Assembly (NCBI RefSeq): GCF_019219095.1
Contig: NZ_JAHUWH010000016.1
Coordinates: 1-64,000, forward strand
DNA from: Acidovorax sp. sic0104
GTDB lineage: Bacteria > Pseudomonadota > Gammaproteobacteria > Burkholderiales > Burkholderiaceae_C
Direction: 5' to 3'
Length of the DNA stretch: 64,000 nucleotides
A program made the position numbers and the translations under genes. Below are positions 1 through 8,512 of this stretch, piece after piece. The notes beneath the pieces are model-generated. The model saw nothing but the letters and a program-made list of their open reading frames with translations, was not told the origin of the DNA and did not search any database. How positions within the stretch are numbered: the stretch's first letter is position 1; each line of letters begins with the position of its first letter.

Positions 1-99
1 TGCAGGGCTATCAACATGGCTTCACTCCCTGGGTGGATTGAAACGACTCTATCAACTCTTGCAGAACGGCTCGCGCCATGAAGAGTGGATAGCGTTTAG

Positions 100-516
100 A
101 GTCTATGCAATCATCCGGGATGCGACAGGTATGTCACTGGGAATCCGCTGAGCTATACCGATCCGACGGGGCTGATCCGCGTCTGCTCTGTTCTAACAGG
201 ACAGTGTTGGGATACAAATCCGCCCCCTATTGATCCTGAGCCCCCTGTGCCTCCTCCCGTCGATCCCTACATTCCGCCTCCAACGCTACCTGACCCAACT
301 CGCACGCTTTGTATGGTCATGCCTTGGGCTTGTGTGATACCGCCGGTGGTTGATACATGTGTGAATTTCTTAACTGGGCGCTGCAAAAAAGTTTGGCAAA
401 AATGTGCGGATTTTTGTAGAGATGAATATGCGGAGGGGCGCGTCACTGATGGATTTAATGGCATTCGTCTTTGTATCCGGAAATGCATGCGAGACAACAA
501 ATGTAATGACTATTAA
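100..516 (+). pseudogene. Degenerate Rhs relic with Cys-rich C-terminal tip
   Basis: This frame is open from about position 100 to a stop at 516. Near its beginning (139-171) it encodes GNPLSYTDPTG, the junction that ends the Rhs core and precedes the variable C-terminal tip in Rhs proteins. The Rhs core upstream is missing: there are stops at 79 and 97, and the preceding residues do not form Rhs repeats in any frame. The tip has a Pro-rich linker and then a Cys-rich domain, with 11 Cys counting from the junction, many in the last 60 residues. The only in-frame start is a GTG at 247. The likely reading is a displaced Rhs tip left after recombination. The toxic activity, if any, is not recognisable. 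Confidence 0.55.
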
Positions 517-548
517 TGTGGGCGAAATGGCCTGTTTAAAGGATTCTA

Positions 549-788
549 ATGAATATCGATGAGGCGAAAAATATTATGAAATGCGCGCAAGAGCTTGGCG
601 AATTTCTTAGCGAAATCGGTGATATTGCAAGTGCAATTCCAGACCCAGAGCTTGAAAAAAGGATAAGGCAGGAGATTGGAGTGGCGATGATTAAAGTGTT
701 TCGCGATTTTATGCATCCCATCATGATGCAATTTCCAGAGCTGGATCCTGATGTCGAGGATCCTCGGTTAAACCCTTCTAGATCTTGA
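549..788 (+). CDS. Small hypothetical protein, possible Rhs-tip partner
   Basis: This 79-residue protein starts at an ATG with a good ribosome binding site (AAAGGA) about 8 bases upstream. It begins 32 bases after the stop of the Rhs tip, the place where immunity genes usually lie in Rhs loci. The protein is mostly helical in composition and acidic towards the end, with no signal peptide and no known motif. A role as cognate immunity protein is inferred only from position and size. Base composition is clearly lower in GC than in the genes after 2500, consistent with imported DNA. Confidence 0.55.
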   Translation: MNIDEAKNIMKCAQELGEFLSEIGDIASAIPDPELEKRIRQEIGVAMIKVFRDFMHPIMMQFPELDPDVEDPRLNPSRS

Positions 789-844
789 TGTCGGTTGAGG
801 GGTTTTATAAGATTTATCTTTAGCAGATGGTATTGGATCTCATT

Positions 845-2044
845 TTAGGGCGTGTCTGTGACAAAGGCTTGCCATAAATTCATAATCTTCCGACGCTGCT
901 CGAGTAGATCGGTGCGATGGTAGGCTGCCTCTACCTTGTCTTTAATTGAGTGCGCCAATGAACGCTCTGCGAGGTCGCGAGCTACACCTTTCTCGCTGCA
1001 CCAATCCCGAAAGCTTGATCGGAATCCATGTGCTGTTGCCACTCTTCCAGGGGTGTCACTGCGAGCATTCAACCGGCGCAGAAGCGATGTCAGTGCCATG
1101 TCGGAGAGCTCGACCTGATCTCGTACCGAAGGGAACACGAGGGTTTTATGCAAGTCCATCTGCTCTCCAAGGATTGTCATCACACGTGGCGAAAGCGGGA
1201 CGCGATGGGGAAACTTTGCCTTCATGCGCTCGGGCGGGATAGTCCAAGTTTTGTTCTTGAGATCGATCTCGTTCCAGGTTGCCCCCCGTGCCTCGCCTGA
1301 GCGGCAGGCTGTCAAAATCACAAATTCAAGCAAGGTGCGCGTCACCTCAGGTCGGTCGCCCGGCCGGAGGTGTTTCTGCACGAACTCTGGAACTTCTCGC
1401 CAGGGCATGGCGGGATGGTGTTGAGTACGCACAGCCTTGCCTGGCTGCTGCGGGAGCAAATGGCCAACCACATCAGCGGGATTGGATTGGCAGTATCCGT
1501 GGGCCAAACCCCAGGCAATCACGGCATGAATGCGCTGTTTGATCCGACCGGCTGTTTCTGCCTTGATGAGCCAGATTGGCTTCAGCACCTCGGCAACGTC
1601 GCTAGGTTGAATCTCGTGCAAACGTTTGGTCCCCATCTTTGGGAAAACGTACTCCTGCAGGGTGTTGAGCCATTGCTGGCCATGCTTGGGGTTCTTCCAG
1701 CCAGGAAGAAGGTTTCCATGAAGTGTGAGAGCCGCTTCCTTGAAGGTGGGGACCGTAGGCTTGGCTTTAGTCTTTGCCTTCTCTTCCAGCGGATCCTTGC
1801 CCTCGGCCAGCTCGATGCGCATTGCGGTTGCGCGCTTGCCCACTTCCGCGATGCTGATCTCAGGGTAGGAGCCCAGGCCGGCATTTCGACGTTTGCCCGA
1901 GATTGGGCTGACGTATCGCAGGACCCATTTGCCGTGGCCCTTGGTGCTAGAGGGGTGTAGGGCAAGACCGGTGATGCTGCCATGAGGCATTGCCGGGTCC
2001 GCTGGTTTGATACTTCGCGCCTTAGTGTCAGTGATTGCGGCCAT
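845..2044 (-). CDS. Tyrosine-type site-specific integrase (P4/DUF4102 family)
   Basis: This 399-residue integrase is of the kind that inserts genomic islands and prophages into tRNA genes. It has an N-terminal arm-binding DUF4102-like part (about residues 1-90), a SAM-like core-binding part (about 100-190) and a catalytic domain. The catalytic residues are visible: Arg248 in TACRSGE, His339 and Arg342 in HGFR, His365 in LAHSIKD, and the nucleophile Tyr375 in AAYHRTD. Length is normal for the family and the gene looks intact. It reads into the island, and its start lies about 160 bases from a stranded tRNA-Ser 3-prime end, so the island probably used that tRNA as its attachment site. GC content is intermediate between the low-GC left edge and the chromosome. 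Confidence 0.93.
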   Translation of the reverse strand: MAAITDTKARSIKPADPAMPHGSITGLALHPSSTKGHGKWVLRYVSPISGKRRNAGLGSYPEISIAEVGKRATAMRIELAEGKDPLEEKAKTKAKPTVPTFKEAALTLHGNLLPGWKNPKHGQQWLNTLQEYVFPKMGTKRLHEIQPSDVAEVLKPIWLIKAETAGRIKQRIHAVIAWGLAHGYCQSNPADVVGHLLPQQPGKAVRTQHHPAMPWREVPEFVQKHLRPGDRPEVTRTLLEFVILTACRSGEARGATWNEIDLKNKTWTIPPERMKAKFPHRVPLSPRVMTILGEQMDLHKTLVFPSVRDQVELSDMALTSLLRRLNARSDTPGRVATAHGFRSSFRDWCSEKGVARDLAERSLAHSIKDKVEAAYHRTDLLEQRRKIMNLWQAFVTDTP

Positions 2045-2200
2045 CGTGGAAATCTGATTGGGTGTGCCAATCAGTATGCCACTGTCAGCCTGTTCCTATC
2101 GGTAGTGCTTGGATGTTGTTGGACATTTTCTTTATATAAAACAACAATGTAGAGCAAGTTTTTGGATCCTGTTGATCATTGCTGGATGTATTTTTGGCAG

Positions 2201-2215
2201 ACACCCTCTCCGCCA
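2201..2215 (+). other. Attachment site: 3-prime end of a tRNA-Ser gene
   Basis: The bases ACCCTCTCCGCCA (2203-2215) match the acceptor-stem end plus CCA of a bacterial tRNA-Ser. No T-arm or other part of a tRNA precedes them, and a hairpin terminator follows 15 bases later. This is what remains at the far end of an island that inserted into the 3-prime end of a tRNA-Ser gene. The complete tRNA should lie to the left, outside the window. Confidence 0.65.
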
Positions 2216-2229
2216 GTAAGCAAGCAAAG

Positions 2230-2253
2230 ACGGGCCCTCGTGGCCCGTTTTTC
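2230..2253 (+). terminator. Rho-independent terminator (probably of the displaced tRNA-Ser)
   Basis: ACGGGCC pairs with GGCCCGT around a 5-base loop, followed by a run of T. It sits just after the tRNA 3-prime end and was probably the native terminator of that tRNA before island insertion. Confidence 0.75.
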
Positions 2254-2544
2254 ATTTCTACCCATCAAATTCCCCCCCCCGCTACCGGCGCTCGAATCGC
2301 CCCCCCTCGTGCAGTTTCACAAATTGTGAGCTTCCCGGGGAGGCTACTAAAGCGTCCGTATCAGCACGCATCGCTCGGTGCATCAACCCCAGCTAGGGGT
2401 AGAGCTGATCAGGGAGGGACTGCAAAGCCCATCAGGGGCCTGCTTGAGACCGCGCCAGTTCCAGATGGCTTAATTTTCAGCGTGAATCAACAACCACGCG
2501 GTAGCGAGCGACCGCGGATGCCCGTGGCGGGCGCGGCGAAGCCT
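2254..2544. other. Intergenic region, no gene recognised
   Basis: There is no convincing gene between the terminator and the end of the RTX protease gene. The stretch has C-runs near 2272 and 2300. A long open frame runs through it on the + strand, but that frame only mirrors the protease gene. Confidence 0.5.
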
Positions 2545-4863
2545 TCAGATCAGCAGGAAGGCCGCACCCAGCGAGGCGGGGTGGGTCGACACGCCCAGCA
2601 GCGCGATCTGGACTGCGGGGTCTCCGGCGGCGCCGTCGGCGTCATAGGCCAGAATGCCTGTCGTGCTGTTGTAGGTGAGGTTGGCGCTGAGCCCGACTGT
2701 GTTGCCGGCAGCCCCCAGCGCAGAGTACACGCTGGCAGACAACGCGATGACATCGACGCCCGACTGGAAATCCGTGATCGTGTCCACATTGCCAGCGCTG
2801 GGCGCCGTGGAGAAAACGAAGCGGTCTGCGCCCGCACCGCCGGTCAGCGTGTCCTTGCCCAGCCCGCCCACGAGGGTGTCGTTGCCGCCCAGGCCGCTGA
2901 GCAGGTTGGCGCCATCGCCCCCTGTGAGCAGGTTGGCGTCCGCATTGCCCGTCAGGTTGACGTTCAACGCGTTGGTGACAAGAGCGTTCTCCACGTTGGC
3001 CGACAGCACATAGGTGCCGGCTGCCGTGAAGCTCACGTCCACGCTGTCAAGGCCCTCGGAGAGGGCTTCCACGATCACATCGCTGGCCATGTTCACGATG
3101 TACCTGTCATCGCCCGTGCCGCCCACCAGGCGGTCGCCGCCGGCGGCGCCGTCCAGCGTATCGTTGCCGCCGCTGCCGGTGAGGGTGTTGGCCATGGCGT
3201 TGCCGGTGAGCAGATTGTCCAGCGCGTTGCCGGTGATGCCCACGGCGGCGGCAGAGGTGACGATGGCGTTCTCGATGTGGTCGGCCATGCTGTAGGTGCC
3301 GGAGGCCAGGGCCACGCGCACCAGGTCGATGCCTTCGTTGAGGGCTTCGTTGATCACGTCGCCGGCCACATCCACGTCATAGGTGTCGTCGCCCTGGCCG
3401 CCCACGAGGGTGTCAATGCCGGCGCCGCCGATGAGGGTGTCGTTGTCGCCCAGGCCGCTGATGCTGTCATTGCCCGCCAGGCCGTTGATGGAGTCGTCCC
3501 CGGCCGAGCCGACCAACTGGTCGGGACCGGATGTGGGTACGGTACCGATGAGCTCTTCGAGGTTGCGGGTGACATCGGTGAACTGAAAACGCTCGCCGTC
3601 ACTTACGGTGACCGTCTGCCCATTGCCCGTGAGAATCACTTCCGTGGCGGTAGGCCGGGCGACGCTGTATGTCCCTCGCGCACCCGCCAGGATGATGGTG
3701 TCCGTGCCCAGCCCGCCTTCGATGGTGTCGTTGCCCAGCCCGCCTTCGATGGTGTCGTTGCCCGAGCCGCCCACCAGGGTGTTGGCCACCGAGTTGCCGT
3801 AGATGAGATCGGAGTAGGCGGTCCCCGTGGCGTTCTCGATCACCGCGCCGTAGGCGATGCCCAGCGTGTCGCGGATACTGGTTTGGCCATTCCAGATGGA
3901 TGCGCCAATGGAAGAGAACGTGCCAGGCTGCAGGTTGATGACGGCGCCCTGAGTCTGGTTGGAGGCGTCGATATGGTCGATGCCGCCCGCATCCCAGATG
4001 GTCTCGAAGATCTGGGCTCCCGCTGCCCACGAGTAGACCGTGTTCGTTGCCCTGTAGGACATGTTGGCGCCGTACATGGCCTGCAGCGCCGCGACGTCGT
4101 CGATCATCGGCGTTGTCGGGTAGTAGCTCAGGCTGTAGCCCGAGTTCAAGGGCTGGCCCACGTAGCCTCTGTAGCTCATGATGGAGTACTGCAACACGTC
4201 ATGCCCAGGCACGGGCGTGTTCGTCGTCGACGTGTGCGGATGGTTCAGGCCCATCGCATGCCCCAGCTCGTGGATGAAGGTCTGGTATCCATACCCGCCC
4301 GCCACGGGGTTCTGGTAGTCGGAGTAGTTCGTCCCGAACCAGACGTTCCCACCGACGCCGCTATTGGATGGGAAGTACGCCATGGCGGTGGAAATGCCGG
4401 TCGAGTTGCCCCAGCGGATGTCTCCGGCCAGTGCGGCCGAGTCAGTCACCTGCGCGAAGGTGATGTTGGCCACGTTGGCATACTTCTGCATGGCCGACTG
4501 AGCGCCCGCCTTTTGTGATGCCGAGAAGGAGGATGTGACAGAGCTGTTGCCTTCGCTCTCGTTGAATACCGACACGCCCTGCACCAGGAAGCTGTAGGTC
4601 AGCGATACGCCATTGCCGAGCCCATCGGTTCCCCACTTCACCCCGCCTGCCAGATTGCGTACCGACAGCCCCTGCACGGAAGAGTTGCCGATTTCCGAGG
4701 ACGAGAAGGTGTATACCCCCACGACGCTCGCACCGATGCCGTTGCCGCCGCCGGAAAAGGCTTGGCCGAAGTTATCGCCCTGCGGCTCGGATGCCGTCCG
4801 CGCATCATCGTCGTCCGTACGATACAGCGGAACATAGAAGAGGGATAAGGACGGACTGCTCAT
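2545..4863 (-). CDS. Serralysin-like M10 metalloprotease with RTX repeats
   Basis: This 772-residue secreted zinc protease is of the M10 serralysin type. The zinc site HELGHAMGLNH covers residues 198-208 (ligands His198, His202, His208, catalytic Glu199), and the Met-turn SIMSYR has Met229. From about residue 343 to 700 there are several blocks of glycine- and aspartate-rich RTX nonapeptides (GGSGNDTIEGGLGND type), which bind calcium and form a beta-roll. There is no N-terminal signal peptide, as expected for type I secretion through an uncleaved C-terminal signal. The protein is longer than classical serralysins (about 480 residues) because of extra calcium-binding and spacer blocks. No type I ABC exporter or membrane fusion protein lies nearby, so the secretion machinery must be elsewhere. 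The gene is monocistronic. Confidence 0.9.
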   Translation of the reverse strand: MSSPSLSLFYVPLYRTDDDDARTASEPQGDNFGQAFSGGGNGIGASVVGVYTFSSSEIGNSSVQGLSVRNLAGGVKWGTDGLGNGVSLTYSFLVQGVSVFNESEGNSSVTSSFSASQKAGAQSAMQKYANVANITFAQVTDSAALAGDIRWGNSTGISTAMAYFPSNSGVGGNVWFGTNYSDYQNPVAGGYGYQTFIHELGHAMGLNHPHTSTTNTPVPGHDVLQYSIMSYRGYVGQPLNSGYSLSYYPTTPMIDDVAALQAMYGANMSYRATNTVYSWAAGAQIFETIWDAGGIDHIDASNQTQGAVINLQPGTFSSIGASIWNGQTSIRDTLGIAYGAVIENATGTAYSDLIYGNSVANTLVGGSGNDTIEGGLGNDTIEGGLGTDTIILAGARGTYSVARPTATEVILTGNGQTVTVSDGERFQFTDVTRNLEELIGTVPTSGPDQLVGSAGDDSINGLAGNDSISGLGDNDTLIGGAGIDTLVGGQGDDTYDVDVAGDVINEALNEGIDLVRVALASGTYSMADHIENAIVTSAAAVGITGNALDNLLTGNAMANTLTGSGGNDTLDGAAGGDRLVGGTGDDRYIVNMASDVIVEALSEGLDSVDVSFTAAGTYVLSANVENALVTNALNVNLTGNADANLLTGGDGANLLSGLGGNDTLVGGLGKDTLTGGAGADRFVFSTAPSAGNVDTITDFQSGVDVIALSASVYSALGAAGNTVGLSANLTYNSTTGILAYDADGAAGDPAVQIALLGVSTHPASLGAAFLLI
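3707..3760 (-). repeat. Tandem 27-bp RTX-coding repeat
   Basis: Two exact tandem 27-base units (3707-3733 and 3734-3760) lie within the protease gene and encode successive RTX nonapeptides. They are coding repeats and possible slippage points. Confidence 0.8.
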
Positions 4864-4868
4864 GGCTG

Positions 4869-4899
4869 CGATAAGGTTTGGGAGATACCCAAATTATCG
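4869..4899 (-). promoter_or_regulatory. Hairpin in the leader of the RTX protease gene
   Basis: CGATAA and TTTGGG pair with CCCAAA and TTATCG around a 5-base loop, with a 2-base bulge on one arm. The hairpin ends 6 bases before the ATG at 4863, so in the mRNA it would cover the ribosome binding region, where no clear Shine-Dalgarno is seen. A role in translation control is inferred. Confidence 0.35.
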
Positions 4900-5008
4900 T
4901 GCCCCGGTCAGAAATGTCGGTCCTGTCCTACGAAAGTCAACAAATATATGTGCATTCGTTGACGCTTCTCCTGGGCCAGGGCTGCCTGCAGGTACCTGCT
5001 CCACCCCC

Positions 5009-6073
5009 TCAATCTCTGGCCAGCCGGATTCCAACCAAGGTGTAGCGGGTTTGGGGGCTGTTCCAGTTGCGATAGCCGCAGCGTGCATAGAACGACCATG
5101 TGTGCCAGGAGCCCCCTCGGCGCACGCGCACCGAGCCTTCTGCGGGGCCCTGCGGGTCGTAGCTCGGCGACTGCGCGTAGTAGTCGTCGCCATGCCAGTC
5201 CGCCACCCATTCCCACGCATTGCCCAGCATGTCGTACAGGCCGAACGCATTGGGCGCATAGCTGCCGACGGGGGCCGTGAAGGCATACCCATCGTTGCCC
5301 TTCAGGGCATGCTGCTGCCAGCGTGCCCACAAGGGTGCCGCAGCCTGGTCGAAGACATTGGCCATCTGTGCGAGGCCCTTCGGGTCGTCACCATGGGGGT
5401 AGCGTGTGCGGGTGCCCGCGCGGCAGGCGTATTCCCATTCGGCCTCGGTGGGCAGGCGGTAGCGGTGGCCTTCGGTGCGGCTCAGCCACGCTGCCAGGGC
5501 CTGAGCGTCGTTCCAGGTGACGTTGACGACAGGATGGTCGTCGCCCTGCGCAAAGCCGGGGTTGCGCCAGGAGTAGCGCGGGTCGCGCCCTTCGAAAGCG
5601 TCGCCGCGCCGCGTGGTGGCCGGGTCGTATTGCGCGTTGTAGCCGTAGCCGCCAGTGCCGTCCGCCACCGACTCGGGCACGTAGCCCGAGGCGTCGATGA
5701 AACGGCGGAACTGGCCCACGGTCACTTCGTGCCGGCCCAGGTAGAACGCGCGGCTGATGTGCACGGTGTGCGCGGGTTGCTCGTCCGCGAGATCGGTGAA
5801 GCGCCGAGGCTCCAGCGTGGGATAGGCCTGGGCGAGCGCCTCGGGCGACTCCACGCCGCCCATGGAGAAGGTGCCCGCAGGCACCTGCACGAACGCCATG
5901 CCGATGCTGTTGGTCCAGGCAGCGGGACGCCCATGGGGCGGGGCCGCGTCCTGCGTCGGCGGCGATGGCGCGGCGCAGCCCGCGAGCAGGGCCGCCAGCG
6001 CAGCGAGGGCGCCAGCCGGCACTGCGCTGCGCGCGCGGCTCAGGGCTGGCGGTCTGGCGCTTCGCTCACGCAT
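5009..6073 (-). CDS. SUMF1/formylglycine-generating-enzyme-fold lipoprotein
   Basis: This 354-residue protein has an N-terminal lipoprotein signal (LAALLAGC, Cys near residue 33) and a SUMF1-type domain over about residues 55-354. Family marks are VPAGTFSMGG, the central RLPTEAEWEYACRAGT, GLYDMLGNAWEWVADW and RRGGSW. True formylglycine-generating enzymes have a Cys pair just after RGGS. Here the first position is not Cys and only one Cys (ARCGYRN) is present, so oxidation of sulfatase cysteines is unlikely. More probably it is a structural or ligand-binding member, anchored to the outer or inner membrane. It overlaps the preceding small lipoprotein gene by 34 bases, suggesting a two-gene operon. 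The start is uncertain by some 15 codons. Confidence 0.85.
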   Translation of the reverse strand: MRERSARPPALSRARSAVPAGALAALAALLAGCAAPSPPTQDAAPPHGRPAAWTNSIGMAFVQVPAGTFSMGGVESPEALAQAYPTLEPRRFTDLADEQPAHTVHISRAFYLGRHEVTVGQFRRFIDASGYVPESVADGTGGYGYNAQYDPATTRRGDAFEGRDPRYSWRNPGFAQGDDHPVVNVTWNDAQALAAWLSRTEGHRYRLPTEAEWEYACRAGTRTRYPHGDDPKGLAQMANVFDQAAAPLWARWQQHALKGNDGYAFTAPVGSYAPNAFGLYDMLGNAWEWVADWHGDDYYAQSPSYDPQGPAEGSVRVRRGGSWHTWSFYARCGYRNWNSPQTRYTLVGIRLARD

Positions 6074-6315
6074 TCGAAGACCAGGCGCGAGCCGTCATTG
6101 CGCAGCAGTTTGGGAAACAGCATCAGCTTCTGGCATTCGCGGGTGGCGACGCCATAGGCCGGGGCGGTGTCCGCACCATACACAGGCACGCTGAACGTGC
6201 GGTCGCGCCCCGAGGCCATCGCGGCGGACGGGGGCATGGTGGCGGTATTGCACCCCGCCAGCAGGCCGGCCAGCGCGCCGGCCAGCGCCCCGACAGAAAC
6301 AGTCGACAGCTTCAT
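6040..6315 (-). CDS. Small lipoprotein of unknown function
   Basis: This 91-residue protein starts at MKLSTVS, with a clear GGAG ribosome binding site 8 bases upstream. It has a short hydrophobic signal and a lipobox (AGLLAGC), followed by a small domain with two further Cys (RECQKL and FECVSE) that may form a disulfide. No family was recognised. It overlaps the start of the SUMF1-fold lipoprotein gene, so the two are probably translated together and may act together in the envelope. Confidence 0.75.
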   Translation of the reverse strand: MKLSTVSVGALAGALAGLLAGCNTATMPPSAAMASGRDRTFSVPVYGADTAPAYGVATRECQKLMLFPKLLRNDGSRLVFECVSEAPDRQP

Positions 6316-6511
6316 GGCATCTCCAGAAAAGAACATGCAGATGCGCCCAGTTTAAGCACAAGAACGCGCGGGACACCATGGCCCCTGGCGCTTGATGCGA
6401 CGCGTCTCAGGGTGTCTACGCAGTGCGGATTCGATCGATCGAGATACAGTGTGTTACACGCGGTCGTGCAAAAAACATCGTTGTCGGCCGAGCGTTTCGA
6501 GAGAGGCGCAG

Positions 6512-8500
6512 ATGACGGCCAGTCTGGCACCGAACGGGTTGGAGGGCGCATGGCAGTCCTGGGGGCTGCGGGTGCTGGCTGCGCTCTTGCTGCTGGCTTT
6601 CCTGTGGCTGTTGCCGCTGTGGACGCCGCTTGCGCGGCTCGAGTACGACCTGCTCAGCAGCCTGACCGCGCCGGTGCGTCCCGATGCCGGTGTGCTGGTG
6701 GTGGGCATCGACGAACCCAGCCTGGCCGAACTGAACCTGTCTCCACCGCTGCCGCGCAGCCTGCACGCGCGCATGCTGGGGGCGGTGTCGGCCGCAGGTG
6801 CTGCCGCAGTGGGAGTGGACCTGCTTTTCGCCTCCGCGCAGACTGCGGCGGACGATGCGGCCCTGGGCAGTGCCCTGCAGGGCCGCATGCCCGTCGTGCT
6901 GGCCAGTGCCGAGGTCACGGTGCAAAGCTCGCAGGTGGCGCATTACCGGCAGGGCGTGCCGTCCCTATTCACCCAGGCGCGCCATGGCAGCGTGGCCGTG
7001 GATGTGGACGACGACGGCGTGCTGCGCCGCGCGCCCGCCCAGGGCGATGCTTTCTGGCGTGTGCTCGCGCAGAGCGCGGGCCGCCCCGTCACCGCACCGC
7101 CGCCCGGTGCGCTGATGCGCCACTACGCACCGGAAGTGCCGCTGCCCTATGCCCACTACAGCCAAGTGCTGGAGCCCGGGCAGAGCCTGCCGCCCGGTGC
7201 GCTGAAAGGCCGGCTGGTGCTGGTGGGGCAGAACACGCCGGTGGGCGGGGTGGACCAGTTCACGACACCGCAGCGCTTGCGGGGCGCCGGCACGCAGTCG
7301 GGGGTGTTCATGCATGCCACGGCCCTCATCAACGGCTTGACGGGCGACTGGATCGTGCCGGCGCACCCGGCGGGCCCCGCGCTGCAGGCGGTGCTGGCGG
7401 TGGCGTTCGCGGCGTGGGCCACGCGCGTTTGGCGCGGGTGGCGTGCGGGCTGGCTCACTGTGGCGCTGTCGCTGCTGGCCTTGATCGGCGCCTTCTGGGC
7501 CTATCTGGTGGGCGTGTGGTGGAGCGCGCTGCCCACGCTGGCGGGCCTGCTGCTGCACCTGAACGTGGGGGCGGCCGGCAGCTACTGGCGCGAGCGCCGC
7601 CGCCGCGAGCAGCTGCGCAGCGACTTCGCGCGCTACGTGCCGCCTGCGGTGGTGGACGCGCTCGCCGCCGCGGGCACGGCCCCTGCCGCCGTGCAGGGCG
7701 AGCGCCGCGTTCTCACGCTGCTGTTCTCCGATCTGGCGGGCTTCACCGCAGCCAGTGAAAACCTGCCGCCCGAGGCGGTGGCCCAGGCGCTGAACGCGTA
7801 TTTCACGCGCATGACGCGCTGCGTGCACCAGCACGGAGGCACGCTCGACAAGTTCATTGGCGATGCGGTCATGGCGTTCTGGAATGCGCCGCTGCCCGAG
7901 CCAGCCCACGCTGCACGCGCACTGGCTTGCGCAGAGGCCATGCAGGCCGACATGGTGGCGCTGCGCACCGAGTGGCAGGGCACCCCTTTCGGCCGGGTGC
8001 TGTTGCGCATTGGCCTGCACACGGGCGAGGCGGCGGTGGGGCATCTGGGCTCGCACGAACGCTTCACCTACACCGCGGTGGGCGATGCGGTGAACACCGC
8101 CGCGCGGCTGGAAGGCGCGAACAAAGCTTTCGGAACCAGCATCCTGCTTTCGGCTGCCATGCGCGACGCACTGCCTGCGGGGGGCAACGCACTGGCGCAC
8201 CTGCTCTGGGTGGATGCGGTGGTGCTGGCAGGGCGCAGCGCGGGCATCGACGTCTACACCCCGTGCGATGACGCGGTGCTGGTGGAGATCAGCCTGGCGC
8301 TGCGAGGCCACCTGCATGCGGGCGACTGGGCGCAGGCCCTGCAGTGCTGCGTGCAGTGGCACGCGCACGCGGGGCAGCACGCACCGCAGTGGCTGGCGCA
8401 CACCGTGCAACTGCGAGACCGGGTCCAGGCGAGGATGAACGAGCCGCCGTCCGCTCAGGTCCCCACCGTGTTTGGCGCCCGAGCGCTCGACAAGTCCTGA
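6512..8500 (+). CDS. CHASE2-domain adenylate/guanylate cyclase
   Basis: This 662-residue membrane sensor makes a cyclic nucleotide. It has an N-terminal membrane helix (about residues 17-38), an extracytoplasmic CHASE2 domain (about 40-270), three closely spaced membrane helices (about 285-350) and a cytoplasmic class III cyclase domain (about 395-570). The metal-binding aspartates are visible in LLFSDLAGFTA and in FIGDAVMAFW. The start chosen is the ATG preceded by GAGAGAGG; an upstream extension looks non-coding. The FecR-TPR gene follows within about 12 bases, so the pair probably forms an operon in which the envelope protein and the cyclase work in one signalling pathway. The ligand is unknown, and cAMP versus cGMP was not decided. 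Confidence 0.92.
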   Translation: MTASLAPNGLEGAWQSWGLRVLAALLLLAFLWLLPLWTPLARLEYDLLSSLTAPVRPDAGVLVVGIDEPSLAELNLSPPLPRSLHARMLGAVSAAGAAAVGVDLLFASAQTAADDAALGSALQGRMPVVLASAEVTVQSSQVAHYRQGVPSLFTQARHGSVAVDVDDDGVLRRAPAQGDAFWRVLAQSAGRPVTAPPPGALMRHYAPEVPLPYAHYSQVLEPGQSLPPGALKGRLVLVGQNTPVGGVDQFTTPQRLRGAGTQSGVFMHATALINGLTGDWIVPAHPAGPALQAVLAVAFAAWATRVWRGWRAGWLTVALSLLALIGAFWAYLVGVWWSALPTLAGLLLHLNVGAAGSYWRERRRREQLRSDFARYVPPAVVDALAAAGTAPAAVQGERRVLTLLFSDLAGFTAASENLPPEAVAQALNAYFTRMTRCVHQHGGTLDKFIGDAVMAFWNAPLPEPAHAARALACAEAMQADMVALRTEWQGTPFGRVLLRIGLHTGEAAVGHLGSHERFTYTAVGDAVNTAARLEGANKAFGTSILLSAAMRDALPAGGNALAHLLWVDAVVLAGRSAGIDVYTPCDDAVLVEISLALRGHLHAGDWAQALQCCVQWHAHAGQHAPQWLAHTVQLRDRVQARMNEPPSAQVPTVFGARALDKS

Positions 8501-8512
8501 CGCTTGAGTTTC

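Noticed and set aside
2150-2216. Complete tRNA-Ser gene
   Set aside because: Only the last about 13 bases match. There is no T-arm, anticodon arm or D-arm upstream.
3700-3770. Tandem repeats resembling a CRISPR array
   Set aside because: The units are contiguous, without unique spacers, and encode RTX nonapeptides.
2179-4518. Long open frame on the + strand opposite the RTX protease gene
   Set aside because: The opposite strand encodes a protease with complete zinc and RTX motifs. The + frame only mirrors the repeats.
5009-6073. True formylglycine-generating enzyme
   Set aside because: The needed Cys pair after RGGS is incomplete.
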